Shown here: positions 29,541-37,095 of the stretch, piece after piece
Layout: each line of letters starts with the position of its first letter
Numbering within the stretch: position 1 is the first letter of the stretch
NCBI GenBank assembly: GCA_945883285.1
Contig: CAMCXH010000009.1
Location: 1 to 38,404 of the forward strand
DNA: 38,404 nt
Direction of reading: 5' to 3'
Source: Bordetella parapertussis
GTDB taxonomy: Bacteria > Pseudomonadota > Gammaproteobacteria > Burkholderiales > Burkholderiaceae_E
Notes under the pieces: model-generated
The model's database searches: none
What the model was told of the DNA's origin: nothing
What the model saw: the letters and a program-made list of their open reading frames with translations, nothing else
Made by a program: the position numbers and the translations under genes

Positions 29541-30632
29541 TCAAACCAGTCCTTGCAAGCGCGCCGCCTCACCCCGCAAAAACTCAGGCGAGCCGAGCAT
29601 CTGCCGATTGAACCCGATCCGCTTGAACCAGTAGTGCAGCCCGACCAGATCGGTGAAACCCATGCCGCCATGCACTTCGGTTGCGGTCTTGGCAACCGAG
29701 GTGGCCACCTCGCTCAGATGCGCCTTGAGCTGACCGGCCACCAGACTGGCCTCATGCGGAATCTCGTCAAGCGCGTGCCCGGCATACCAGACGAAGGCGC
29801 GCGTGGGCTCAAGGTCGGCCGCCATCTGCGCGCACATATGCTTGACCGCCTGGAAGGAACCGATCAGGCGCCCGAACTGCACTCGCTGACCGGCATAGGC
29901 GACCGCCTGATCGATCATGTTCTGCGCGGCACCCAATGAATCGGCGGCAAGCATCGTGCGGCCGATGTCGAGCACCCGCTGCATCACCACGGCATCGGCG
30001 CCGGCAAGCGGTTCGGCTGCAACCCGATCGAACACCAGCTCGCCGATCGGTCTGGTGCGATCGACGGTCTCGAGCCGCTGACGGCCCAGCCCTGCGGCAT
30101 CAGCAGCGACCAGATGCAGGCCACCGGCCAGATCGCCCACCAGATAGGCATCGGCCTCGAAATCGAGCACATAGAGCGCACGACCGCTCAGCCGACCGTC
30201 GACAGCGGTCACGCCCGCTTGCGCCCCGGCCACCGCCCGCGCTCCACTGCGCTCGGCCAGCGCCGCGCCCACCACCGTCTTGCCGGCCGCAATCCGGGGC
30301 AGCCAGTGCGCCTGCTGCGCGGGGCTTGCAGCGAGCATCAGCGCGGTCGGCACCATGATCGCGTTGGCCACGAAAGGCACCGGGGCGATGCGGTAGCCAA
30401 GCGTTTCAGCGGCCACACAGGCATCGAGCGCGCCAAGACCCACGCCTCCGTGTTCGGTGGTGATGATCAGACCCGACAGGCCGATCTCGTTGAGCCCAGC
30501 CATCACCTCAGCAGCACGGCCTTCGTCTTTCTCGGCAAAGCGGCGAACCCGATCAAGGGCTGCCCGCTCGCGCAGATAGGCATCGAGGCTGTCCTTGAGC
30601 AGGACCTGTTCCGACGACAGTCCGAATTCCAT
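29541..30632 (-). CDS. Acyl-CoA dehydrogenase-like subunit without a catalytic glutamate
   Basis: A 363-residue protein with the acyl-CoA dehydrogenase fold (N-terminal helices, a shortened beta domain, and a C-terminal bundle with QRVQFGRLIGSFQAVKHMCA and TATEVHGGMGFTDLVGLHYW). Both known places for the catalytic base are empty: where isovaleryl-CoA dehydrogenase has LDFER this reads LDIGR (Gly224), and the C-terminal Glu-Gly-Thr motif is absent. The larger dehydrogenase gene just upstream shares one base (TGATG) with this start. That arrangement matches heteromeric acyl-CoA dehydrogenases such as the mycobacterial FadE28/FadE29 pair, in which only one subunit is catalytic. I infer a structural or FAD-binding partner role. 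Confidence 0.88.
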   Translation of the reverse strand: MEFGLSSEQVLLKDSLDAYLRERAALDRVRRFAEKDEGRAAEVMAGLNEIGLSGLIITTEHGGVGLGALDACVAAETLGYRIAPVPFVANAIMVPTALMLAASPAQQAHWLPRIAAGKTVVGAALAERSGARAVAGAQAGVTAVDGRLSGRALYVLDFEADAYLVGDLAGGLHLVAADAAGLGRQRLETVDRTRPIGELVFDRVAAEPLAGADAVVMQRVLDIGRTMLAADSLGAAQNMIDQAVAYAGQRVQFGRLIGSFQAVKHMCAQMAADLEPTRAFVWYAGHALDEIPHEASLVAGQLKAHLSEVATSVAKTATEVHGGMGFTDLVGLHYWFKRIGFNRQMLGSPEFLRGEAARLQGLV

Positions 30633-31825
30633 CAGGCAGCCCCTGCGGTTCTGGGTTCGCGCGGCAGGCCCAGACCCCGCTCGGCGATGATGTTCTTCTG
30701 GATCTGGCTGGTGCCACCGCCGATGATCAGGCCGAGGTAATACATGTAGTGCACCTGCCAGGCGCCGTTGTCCTGCAGATGAGGGTTGGCGCCATACGCC
30801 AGACCGCGCTCGCCCATGACGTCGATGCCCAGGCCCTCGAGTTCGTGGCGCAGTTCGGTGCCCTGGAGCTTGACGATCATGCGGGCAAGCGCTGTGTCCT
30901 GGCCGCGATTGAGTTTGCTCGAGAGCACCCGCAGCTCGTTGTATTTCATGGCCATCACACGGCCCTGGAGGCGCATCAGCCGATCACGATAGATTGGCTG
31001 ATCGATCAGGCGGCGGCCATCGAGGGTTTCGGTCTTCATCAGCTCGACCAGCGCATTCAGGCGCGCCTGCGCGATATTCGGGTCGGCAAGGCTGTCGCGT
31101 TCGTTGCCGAGAATGACATTCGCCACCTTCCAGCCGTCGCCGCGACGCCCGACGATCTGGTGTGCCGGCACCCGCACATCGGTGAAGAAGACCTCGTTGA
31201 AATTCGCGTTCATGGTCATGTCGACCAGCGGCCTGATCTCGATGCCCGGCGTGTCCATGCGAAAGAGCAGAAAGCTGATGCCCAGATGCTTGGGTGCCTC
31301 CGGCTCGGTGCGCACCAGGCAGAAGATCCAGTCGGCAAGATGCGCGGTGCTGGTCCAGATCTTCTGGCCGTTGATGATCCACTCGTCGCCCTTCAAAACC
31401 GCCGAAGTGCGCAGCGCGGCCAGATCGCTGCCGGCGCCCGGCTCGGAATAGCCCTGGCACCAGACGGTTTCACCGCTGAGCGTCGACGCAATGTGATCGC
31501 GCTTCTGTTGCTCGGTGCCCATCTCGAGCAGTGTGGGCACCAGCATCGAGATGCCCTGGCCGCCCAGGCCGGGGCTGATGCGGGCCGATGCGAATTCTTC
31601 GGCAATGATGCGCGACTTCAGCAGGTCGGGGGCCTGGCCGGCCCCGCCATACTCGGTCGGAATCGTGCGCGCGGTATAGCCGTGGGCGATCAGCAGACGC
31701 TGCCAGGCGCGCGCCTTTTCGTCGCGCGGGCCGCCGGCCACCGGCGCCAGATGGCGGTTGGCCGCGATGAAGGCGCGAAGCGCGTCGCGAAAGACCTCGT
31801 ACTCGGGGCCGTAACTCAGATCCAT
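30632..31825 (-). CDS. Acyl-CoA dehydrogenase, probable catalytic subunit of a heteromer
   Basis: A 397-residue acyl-CoA dehydrogenase. The flavin/substrate segment [21 protein letters not shown] (about 122-142) and INGQKIWTSTAHLADW (151-166) are well preserved. The C-terminal segment reads IIGGGTSQIQKNIIAE, so the short-chain-type Glu is missing. Glu242, in VILGNERDS, lies at the internal position used by isovaleryl-CoA dehydrogenase-like enzymes and is the likely base. Homologues of this layout act on bulky acyl-CoAs, such as steroid side chains, as heterotetramers. It starts 24 bases after the hydratase gene and is translationally coupled to the smaller subunit gene. Confidence 0.9.
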   Translation of the reverse strand: MDLSYGPEYEVFRDALRAFIAANRHLAPVAGGPRDEKARAWQRLLIAHGYTARTIPTEYGGAGQAPDLLKSRIIAEEFASARISPGLGGQGISMLVPTLLEMGTEQQKRDHIASTLSGETVWCQGYSEPGAGSDLAALRTSAVLKGDEWIINGQKIWTSTAHLADWIFCLVRTEPEAPKHLGISFLLFRMDTPGIEIRPLVDMTMNANFNEVFFTDVRVPAHQIVGRRGDGWKVANVILGNERDSLADPNIAQARLNALVELMKTETLDGRRLIDQPIYRDRLMRLQGRVMAMKYNELRVLSSKLNRGQDTALARMIVKLQGTELRHELEGLGIDVMGERGLAYGANPHLQDNGAWQVHYMYYLGLIIGGGTSQIQKNIIAERGLGLPREPRTAGAA

Positions 31826-31849
31826 GGTGCGTGTCTCCGGCTGGACATG

Positions 31850-32722
31850 TCAGTCCTCCCTGATCCAGGACGGTTTGCGCTTTTCGCGGAAAGCCGCCAT
31901 GCCTTCGGCCGCCTCGGGGCTGGTGAACATGCGCCGGCTCCAGGTCGCCATTTCGGTAAAGCCCTCGTCCATCGAAAGCTGCTGCACGCGGCGCACCAGC
32001 TTCTTGCACTCGGTCACCGCGATCGGGCCACCGAGTCGGATGGTATCGACCTCCTCCTGCACTGCGGCCCGAAGATCGGCCAGCGGCACGGCCCGATGCG
32101 CAAAGCCGATCTCGACCGCGCGGGCACCCGAAAAGCGCTCGCCGCTGATGAAGAGTTTCATGGCGTGATGGGTGCCGAGCTTGGGCACGCAAACCACCGC
32201 GATGATCGCCGGGATCACGCCGATCCGAACTTCCGAAAAACTGTAGGGCGCGTCGTCAGCGGTTATCACGATGTCGGCTGCGCCCACCAGACCCAGACCG
32301 CCGGCAAAGGCTGCGCCATTGACCGCCACGATCACCGGCTTGGGGCTGTCGATCATGCGTTTCAGCACCTCGGGCAACGCGACCGCCCGCCCGCCGTCCA
32401 CCGCATGACCCGGCGGGTTCTTGAGGTCTGCGCCGGCGCAAAAGGCCGGACCGTTGCCGGTCAGCACAATGGCGCGTACCGAGGGGTCGTCGATGGCGGT
32501 GGCCAGATGATCGTAAAGCTCGTTGACCAGCGAGGTCGACAGCGCATTGCGGTTGGCCGGGCGATTGAGGGTGATCCAGGCAGCGCCCTTTTCAACCGAG
32601 TAGAGCGTGGCCTGTGGGGTGGCCTGTGGGGTGGCCTGTGGGGTGGCCTGTGGGGTAGCCTGGGGGGTGGCATGAGGCGTGGCCTCGGACGCTGCGCCAC
32701 TCGAATTGTCGGTGCCTGTCAT
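31850..32722 (-). CDS. Enoyl-CoA hydratase, methylglutaconyl-CoA hydratase-like, with N-terminal repeat
   Basis: Crotonase-fold protein of 290 residues. The core begins near residue 40 (LYSVEKGAAWITLNRPANRN). The oxyanion-hole segment AFCAGADL is near 93-100. In NGAAFAGGLGLVGAADIVI the first catalytic Glu of classical hydratases is Gly, and in YSFSEVRIGVIPAI the second Glu is kept. Both traits match bacterial LiuC/AtuE hydratases as I remember them, which act on 3-methylglutaconyl-type substrates. Before the core is an extra tail with about six Ala-Thr-Pro-Gln units. AGGA about 8 bases upstream supports the ATG at 32722. It lies between the carboxylase alpha and dehydrogenase genes. Confidence 0.9.
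   Translation of the reverse strand: MTGTDNSSGAASEATPHATPQATPQATPQATPQATPQATLYSVEKGAAWITLNRPANRNALSTSLVNELYDHLATAIDDPSVRAIVLTGNGPAFCAGADLKNPPGHAVDGGRAVALPEVLKRMIDSPKPVIVAVNGAAFAGGLGLVGAADIVITADDAPYSFSEVRIGVIPAIIAVVCVPKLGTHHAMKLFISGERFSGARAVEIGFAHRAVPLADLRAAVQEEVDTIRLGGPIAVTECKKLVRRVQQLSMDEGFTEMATWSRRMFTSPEAAEGMAAFREKRKPSWIRED
32607..32678 (-). repeat. 12-bp tandem repeat in the hydratase N-terminus
   Basis: Four perfect plus-strand copies of GTGGCCTGTGGG (32607-32654) are followed by two diverged copies (GTAGCCTGGGGG, GTGGCATGAGGC). On the coding strand they encode a run of Ala-Thr-Pro-Gln units, residues about 14-38. Copy-number change would keep the frame. Confidence 0.92.
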
Positions 32723-32726
32723 GCGA

Positions 32727-34751
32727 TCAGTCCTTGCTGTCTTCGAGCATCACGAGCACCGCGCCATTGGCGACCTGCTCTCCCTCGCTCACCTTCACCG
32801 CCTTGACCACGCCGGCGGCCGGTGCGGTGATGCGGTGCTCCATCTTCATCGCCTCTAACACCAGCAGCAGCTGGCCGCGCTCGACCGCCTGATCGGGCGC
32901 CACCGCAATCGAGAGCACGCGCCCGGGCATCGGCGCCTTCAGGCCACCGCGGAAATCGGCGCGACCGGTGGGCGCAAAGCGCGGCAGCTCGAGCAGCTCG
33001 ACATCGCCGAAGGCGCCATGCGCCAGGCATCGATCGCCGATACGGGTGATTGCGATTGCGCTGCGCTGGCCGTCGATTGCCAGATCGATGTCGTGCTCGC
33101 CGGCACGAAACACCACTGCCTGATGCGCCTGGCCATTGACCTTCACCGCAAAGCTGCCATCGCGCTGTCGGTCGTATTCGACCTTCAGATCGGTGGCGGC
33201 ATCGGCTGCACCGTGTGGGCGAAAACTCACGCGTTGCCAGGGCATGCGCGAGGTGCGAAAGCCCGAGGGCATCGTGCCCAGCACCCGGGCCGATGCCCGG
33301 CGGCGGTGGCTGGCATGCAGGGCGGCACCGATGGCTGCGGCTTCGCGTTCACGGGTATCCGGCTCGCGCACCGGCGCAGGCGCGACCCGCTCGATGAAGT
33401 CGGTGGTGGTGTCGCCGCGCAAAAACTCGGGTGTGCGCAGCGTGGCCACCAGAAAGTCGCGGTTGTGGGTAATGCCCTGGATGCGGGTGGTCTCGAGCAC
33501 GCGTGCGAGGCGTGCTGCCGCCTCGCGGCGGGTCGGTGCCTTGACGATGACTTTGGCGATCATCGGATCGAACTCGATCGCAATCTCGCTGCCCGACTCG
33601 ATGCCTGAATCAAAGCGTGCACCGTCATCGGATGACGGCTGCCAGACATCGATGGTGCCGGGCGTGGGCAAAAAACCGTTGGCCGGATTCTCGGCGCACA
33701 GGCGCGCTTCGATGGCGTGGCCGTCTATCTTCAGATCGGCCTGGGTGTAGCCCAGCGGCTCGCCTTCGGCCACGCGGATCTGCTCGCGCACCAGATCGAT
33801 GCCGGTGATCATCTCGGTGACCGGATGCTCGACCTGCAGGCGGGTATTGACCTCGAGGAAAAAGAATTCTTTTCCGCTCAGCAGAAATTCGACCGTGCCC
33901 ACCGAGTGATAGTCGATCGCCCTGACCGCTGCGAGCGCCGCCTGCCCCATGCGCTCACGCAGCGCCGCATCGACTGCGGACGAGGGCGCCTCCTCGATAA
34001 TCTTCTGGTGACGGCGCTGAATCGAGCATTCGCGCTCGAACAGATGCACCAGATTGCCGTGGCGATCGCCGAGCACCTGGATCTCGATATGGCGCGAGCC
34101 GGTGAGCCAGCGCTCGAGAAAGACCGTGCCGTTGCCAAAGGACGCGGCGGCCTCACGCCGTGCGCCGGCAATCGCCTGCTCAAGGCCCGCCGGTGACTCG
34201 ACGATACGCATGCCGCGCCCGCCGCCGCCGGCTGCCGCCTTGATCAGCACCGGATAGCCGATGCGCTGCGCCGCGGCTGCCGCATCGGCACCTTCGGTGA
34301 GTTCGTGAGCATCGAGCGTGGGCACGCCCACCGTCTGCATCAGGCGCTTGGCGGCCAGCTTGTCACCGATGCCCCGGATCGCGGCGGGAGACGGGCCGAC
34401 CCAGATCAGGCCGGCATCGATGACTGCCTGCGCAAAGCCGGCGTTCTCGGACAGAAAACCGTAGCCGGGATGCACCGCGTCGGCGCCGCTGCGCCGGCAG
34501 GCATCGATCACCTTGCCGATATCGAGATAGGTCTGCGCCGAGGTGCGGCCATTGAGCGCGATCGCGGTATCGGCTTCGCGCACGAAGGGGCTGGCAGCAT
34601 CGCCATCGGCATAGATCGCGACCGTGCCGATGCCCATGCGGTGTGCGGTGCGCATCACGCGCCGGGCGATCTCGCCACGGTTGGCGACCAGCAGGCGACG
34701 GATTGGCTGGATGGCAGGTGGGGTGCCGGGTTTCATCATTACATCCGCCAT
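32727..34751 (-). CDS. Acyl-CoA carboxylase alpha subunit (biotin carboxylase + biotin carrier)
   Basis: Biotin-dependent carboxylase alpha subunit of 674 residues. The biotin carboxylase domain runs from LLVANRGEIARRVMRTAHRM to about 465, with the ATP loop KAAAGGGGRGMRIV and EVNTRLQVEHPVTEM. A linking domain (about 490-600) is followed by the biotinyl domain, with the biotin-accepting Lys636 in EAMKMEH. The layout and length match alpha subunits of methylcrotonyl-, geranyl- and related acyl-CoA carboxylases, not the separate acetyl-CoA carboxylase subunits. The start overlaps the beta gene by 13 bases. It is the only alpha subunit in the window, so it might also serve the beta subunit encoded at 21354-22961. 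Confidence 0.93.
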   Translation of the reverse strand: MADVMMKPGTPPAIQPIRRLLVANRGEIARRVMRTAHRMGIGTVAIYADGDAASPFVREADTAIALNGRTSAQTYLDIGKVIDACRRSGADAVHPGYGFLSENAGFAQAVIDAGLIWVGPSPAAIRGIGDKLAAKRLMQTVGVPTLDAHELTEGADAAAAAQRIGYPVLIKAAAGGGGRGMRIVESPAGLEQAIAGARREAAASFGNGTVFLERWLTGSRHIEIQVLGDRHGNLVHLFERECSIQRRHQKIIEEAPSSAVDAALRERMGQAALAAVRAIDYHSVGTVEFLLSGKEFFFLEVNTRLQVEHPVTEMITGIDLVREQIRVAEGEPLGYTQADLKIDGHAIEARLCAENPANGFLPTPGTIDVWQPSSDDGARFDSGIESGSEIAIEFDPMIAKVIVKAPTRREAAARLARVLETTRIQGITHNRDFLVATLRTPEFLRGDTTTDFIERVAPAPVREPDTREREAAAIGAALHASHRRRASARVLGTMPSGFRTSRMPWQRVSFRPHGAADAATDLKVEYDRQRDGSFAVKVNGQAHQAVVFRAGEHDIDLAIDGQRSAIAITRIGDRCLAHGAFGDVELLELPRFAPTGRADFRGGLKAPMPGRVLSIAVAPDQAVERGQLLLVLEAMKMEHRITAPAAGVVKAVKVSEGEQVANGAVLVMLEDSKD

Positions 34752-36370
34752 GTGCCGTACTCCTTGGTGCCTGCGACCGCCCGGTTGTGACAGGCAGACA
34801 ATGCAATGCCGATGACCGTGCGCGTGTCGCGCGGATCGATCATGCCGTCGTCGGAAATGCGTGACGTGGCATAAAGCCCTTTGGATCGTTCCTCGGCCCA
34901 GTGCTCGACGGCCTCCACGCGCTTGTCGTTGGCCGCCTCATCGAAGGTCTCGCCGCGCCGCTCGGTGGCCGCGCGCTGCACGATGGTCATGACACCGGCC
35001 ATCTGCTTGGGGCCCATCACCGCGATCTTGGCGGTCGGCCAGATGAAGGTGAAGCGCGGCCCGAAGGCGCGCCCGCTCATGCCGTAATTGCCCGCGCCAT
35101 AAGAGGCACCGACGATGACCGAGATGTGCGGCACGGTGGAATTGGAAACCGCGTTGATCATCTTCGAGCCGTTCTTGGTGATGCCGTTCTGCTCGAAGTC
35201 GGTGCCCACCAGAAAGCCGGTGATGTTGTGCAAAAAGATCAGCGGCACATCGATCTGGTTGCACAGCTGGATGAACTGCGCAGCTTTTTCAGCCGACTCC
35301 GGAAAGAGCGCGCCATTGTTGCCAAGGATGCCAACCGGAAAGCCATGCACCGACGCCCAGCCGGTGATAAGGGTCGGGCCATAGAGCGGCTTGAATTCTT
35401 CAAAACGCGAGCCGTCGACAATGCGTGCAATCACCTCGCGCATGTCGAAGGGCTGGCGCAGGTCACGCGAGACGATGCCCAGCAGGTCTTGCGCGTCGTG
35501 GACCGGCTCATCGGCCGGCAGGGACGGGCCGGGCCCTTCCTTGCGCCAGTTGAGATGGGTGACCACCTCGCGGCACATGCGGATCGCATCCATTTCGTCT
35601 TCAGCGAGATAGTCGCCCAGGCCCGAGATCGTGCAATGCATCTGCGCGCCGCCCAGGCTCTCTTCGTCGGCGTCTTCGCCGGTGGCCATCTTGACCAGTG
35701 GCGGGCCGCCCAGAAAGACCTTCGACTGACCACGGATGAAGATGTTGTAGTCGCTCATGCCCGGCTGATAGGCGCCACCGGCGGTCGACGCACCGAAGAC
35801 CACCGAGATGGTCGGGATGCGCAGCTTGGACAGTTCGGTGATCTCGTAAAAGAGGCGCCCCGACTCGGCGAAATGATTGGTCTCGCGCCGGATCGCCGCC
35901 TCGGGGTCGCCGCCGGCATCACCGCGCAGGTCGGCGCCGGCCGACTCCACGAACTGCACATAGGGCATGCGGTTGATGCGTGAGATCTCGAGGCCGCGCA
36001 TCAGCTTCTTGGCATTGAAGGCATTGAAGGCACCGGCCCGCACCGAGGGGTCGTGGCCGAGGATCACGCATTCGACGCCTTCGATCACGCCGATGCCGAC
36101 CACAAAGCCCGAGCCGACATTGAACTCGGAGCGCCAGGCCGCCAGCGGGCTGATCTCAAGAAAGGGTGAATCGGGGTCGAGGACCATCGCAATGCGCTCG
36201 CGCAGCGGCAGCTTGCCGCGGGCCCGCAGGCGCTTCATCGCGTCTTCGCCGCCGCCGGCGGCGACTTCATCGTGCAGGGCATCGAGTTGCGCCAGGGTTT
36301 CGAGCATTTCGGCGCGGTTTTGCGCAAAACGCTCGCTCTTGCGATCGAGTGTGGACTCGAGGACAGACAT
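34739..36370 (-). CDS. Acyl-CoA carboxylase beta subunit (carboxyltransferase), divergent from MccB
   Basis: Carboxyltransferase subunit of 543 residues, partner of the alpha subunit it overlaps. The biotin-side motif GASYGAGNYGMSGRAFGPRF and acyl-side FVESAGADLRGDAGG are present. It differs from the methylcrotonyl enzyme at 21354-22961 throughout: there the acyl-side segment reads [12 protein letters not shown] and [11 protein letters not shown], here VESAGADLRGDAG and FYEITELSKLR. The acyl pocket is thus probably shaped for another substrate. The gene order carboxylase beta, alpha, hydratase, dehydrogenases resembles mycobacterial accD2/accA2 neighbourhoods with fadE and echA genes. Substrate unknown; geranyl-CoA-like or other branched enoyl-CoA is possible. 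Confidence 0.92.
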   Translation of the reverse strand: MSVLESTLDRKSERFAQNRAEMLETLAQLDALHDEVAAGGGEDAMKRLRARGKLPLRERIAMVLDPDSPFLEISPLAAWRSEFNVGSGFVVGIGVIEGVECVILGHDPSVRAGAFNAFNAKKLMRGLEISRINRMPYVQFVESAGADLRGDAGGDPEAAIRRETNHFAESGRLFYEITELSKLRIPTISVVFGASTAGGAYQPGMSDYNIFIRGQSKVFLGGPPLVKMATGEDADEESLGGAQMHCTISGLGDYLAEDEMDAIRMCREVVTHLNWRKEGPGPSLPADEPVHDAQDLLGIVSRDLRQPFDMREVIARIVDGSRFEEFKPLYGPTLITGWASVHGFPVGILGNNGALFPESAEKAAQFIQLCNQIDVPLIFLHNITGFLVGTDFEQNGITKNGSKMINAVSNSTVPHISVIVGASYGAGNYGMSGRAFGPRFTFIWPTAKIAVMGPKQMAGVMTIVQRAATERRGETFDEAANDKRVEAVEHWAEERSKGLYATSRISDDGMIDPRDTRTVIGIALSACHNRAVAGTKEYGTWRM

Positions 36371-36403
36371 GAAAGGGACTCCGCAGGGCGGTTAGGGGTG
36401 AAA

Positions 36404-36428
36404 GGCGGGGGTGACGGGCGGGGGTGAC
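36404..36428. repeat. 13-bp duplication in the leader of the carboxylase/GST junction
   Basis: GGCGGGGGTGAC occurs at 36404-36415 and again at 36417-36428, a 13-bp period, in the 63-base gap between the GST stop and the carboxylase start codon. It is a short, recent-looking duplication with no assigned role. Confidence 0.6.
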
Positions 36429-36433
36429 AGGCC

Positions 36434-37045
36434 TCAGAGGTCGTAGGCTTTCTTGAACGCGGGCCGCTCGTTGATGCGCTCCCAGTAGCGCTTGATGTTC
36501 GGGGTGAAGACCTCGTCGATGTTGAGCGAGGTGGCCAGCACCAGCGCATAGCCAACGCAGATGTCGGCGATGGTGAACCGGTCGGAGCACAGCCAGGTGC
36601 GCGTGGCAGTGGCTTCTTCTACGGCACGCATGCGCGCGAGGAACCACTTGCGATAGTCGGCCACCACTTGCGGATTGCGCCGCTCCTCCGGCTCGAGACG
36701 GGTATAGCGCAGCATCAGCGTCTGCGGAAAGGTGAAGGTGGCATCGCTGCGGTGCAGCCAGTTGAGGTAGGCACCGTAGTCGGGCTCATCGGTGCGCACC
36801 GCCAGCGGCGTGGGGCCATAGTGATCGACCAGGTACTGGCAGATGCCGGCCGATTCGGTCATGACCACATCGCCATCGACCATGCACGGCACCGTGCCCA
36901 GCGGATTGATCTTGAGGTATTCCTTGTGCAGGACGCGCGGCGGAAAGGGCAGCGTGACCAGCGTGTGGTCGAGGCCCATTTCGAGCAGGGTCCAGAGTGG
37001 GCGCATCGAGCGGGCGCGCGTGCAGTGGTAGAGGGTGATGCTCAT
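36434..37045 (-). CDS. Glutathione S-transferase family protein within the carboxylase cluster
   Basis: GST-fold protein of 203 residues. The N-terminal domain includes LYHCTRARSMRPLWTLLEM with Ser13 and Arg15 near the glutathione site, NPLGTVPCMVDGDVVMTESAGICQYL (about 47-72) with cis-Pro and the Glu-Ser turn, then the helical domain with FTIADICVGYALVLA (about 157-171), the usual N-capping box. It lies between the HMG-CoA-lyase-like and carboxylase genes on the same strand, so a role in the same pathway is possible, for example glutathione-dependent isomerisation or thioester handling. That role is inference only. Confidence 0.9.
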   Translation of the reverse strand: MSITLYHCTRARSMRPLWTLLEMGLDHTLVTLPFPPRVLHKEYLKINPLGTVPCMVDGDVVMTESAGICQYLVDHYGPTPLAVRTDEPDYGAYLNWLHRSDATFTFPQTLMLRYTRLEPEERRNPQVVADYRKWFLARMRAVEEATATRTWLCSDRFTIADICVGYALVLATSLNIDEVFTPNIKRYWERINERPAFKKAYDL

Positions 37046-37055
37046 TGTGGATATC

Positions 37056-37076
37056 CGGTCAGATCAGGCGGTCAGA
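37056..37076. repeat. Short direct repeat upstream of the cluster GST gene
   Basis: CGGTCAGA occurs at 37056-37063 and 37069-37076 (13-bp period), followed by related GGATCAGG and GGAGGATCA words, in the 50-base gap between the lyase stop and the GST start. The GST gene has no clear ribosome binding site here. Confidence 0.45.
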
Positions 37077-37095
37077 GGATCAGGTGCTCGGAGGA

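Noticed and set aside
30749-32806. A 685-codon open frame on the plus strand opposite the dehydrogenase and hydratase genes
   Set aside because: It is antisense to well-supported enzymes, has no recognisable domain and is rich in His, Gln, Arg and Ala, as expected from a shadow frame in GC-rich DNA.
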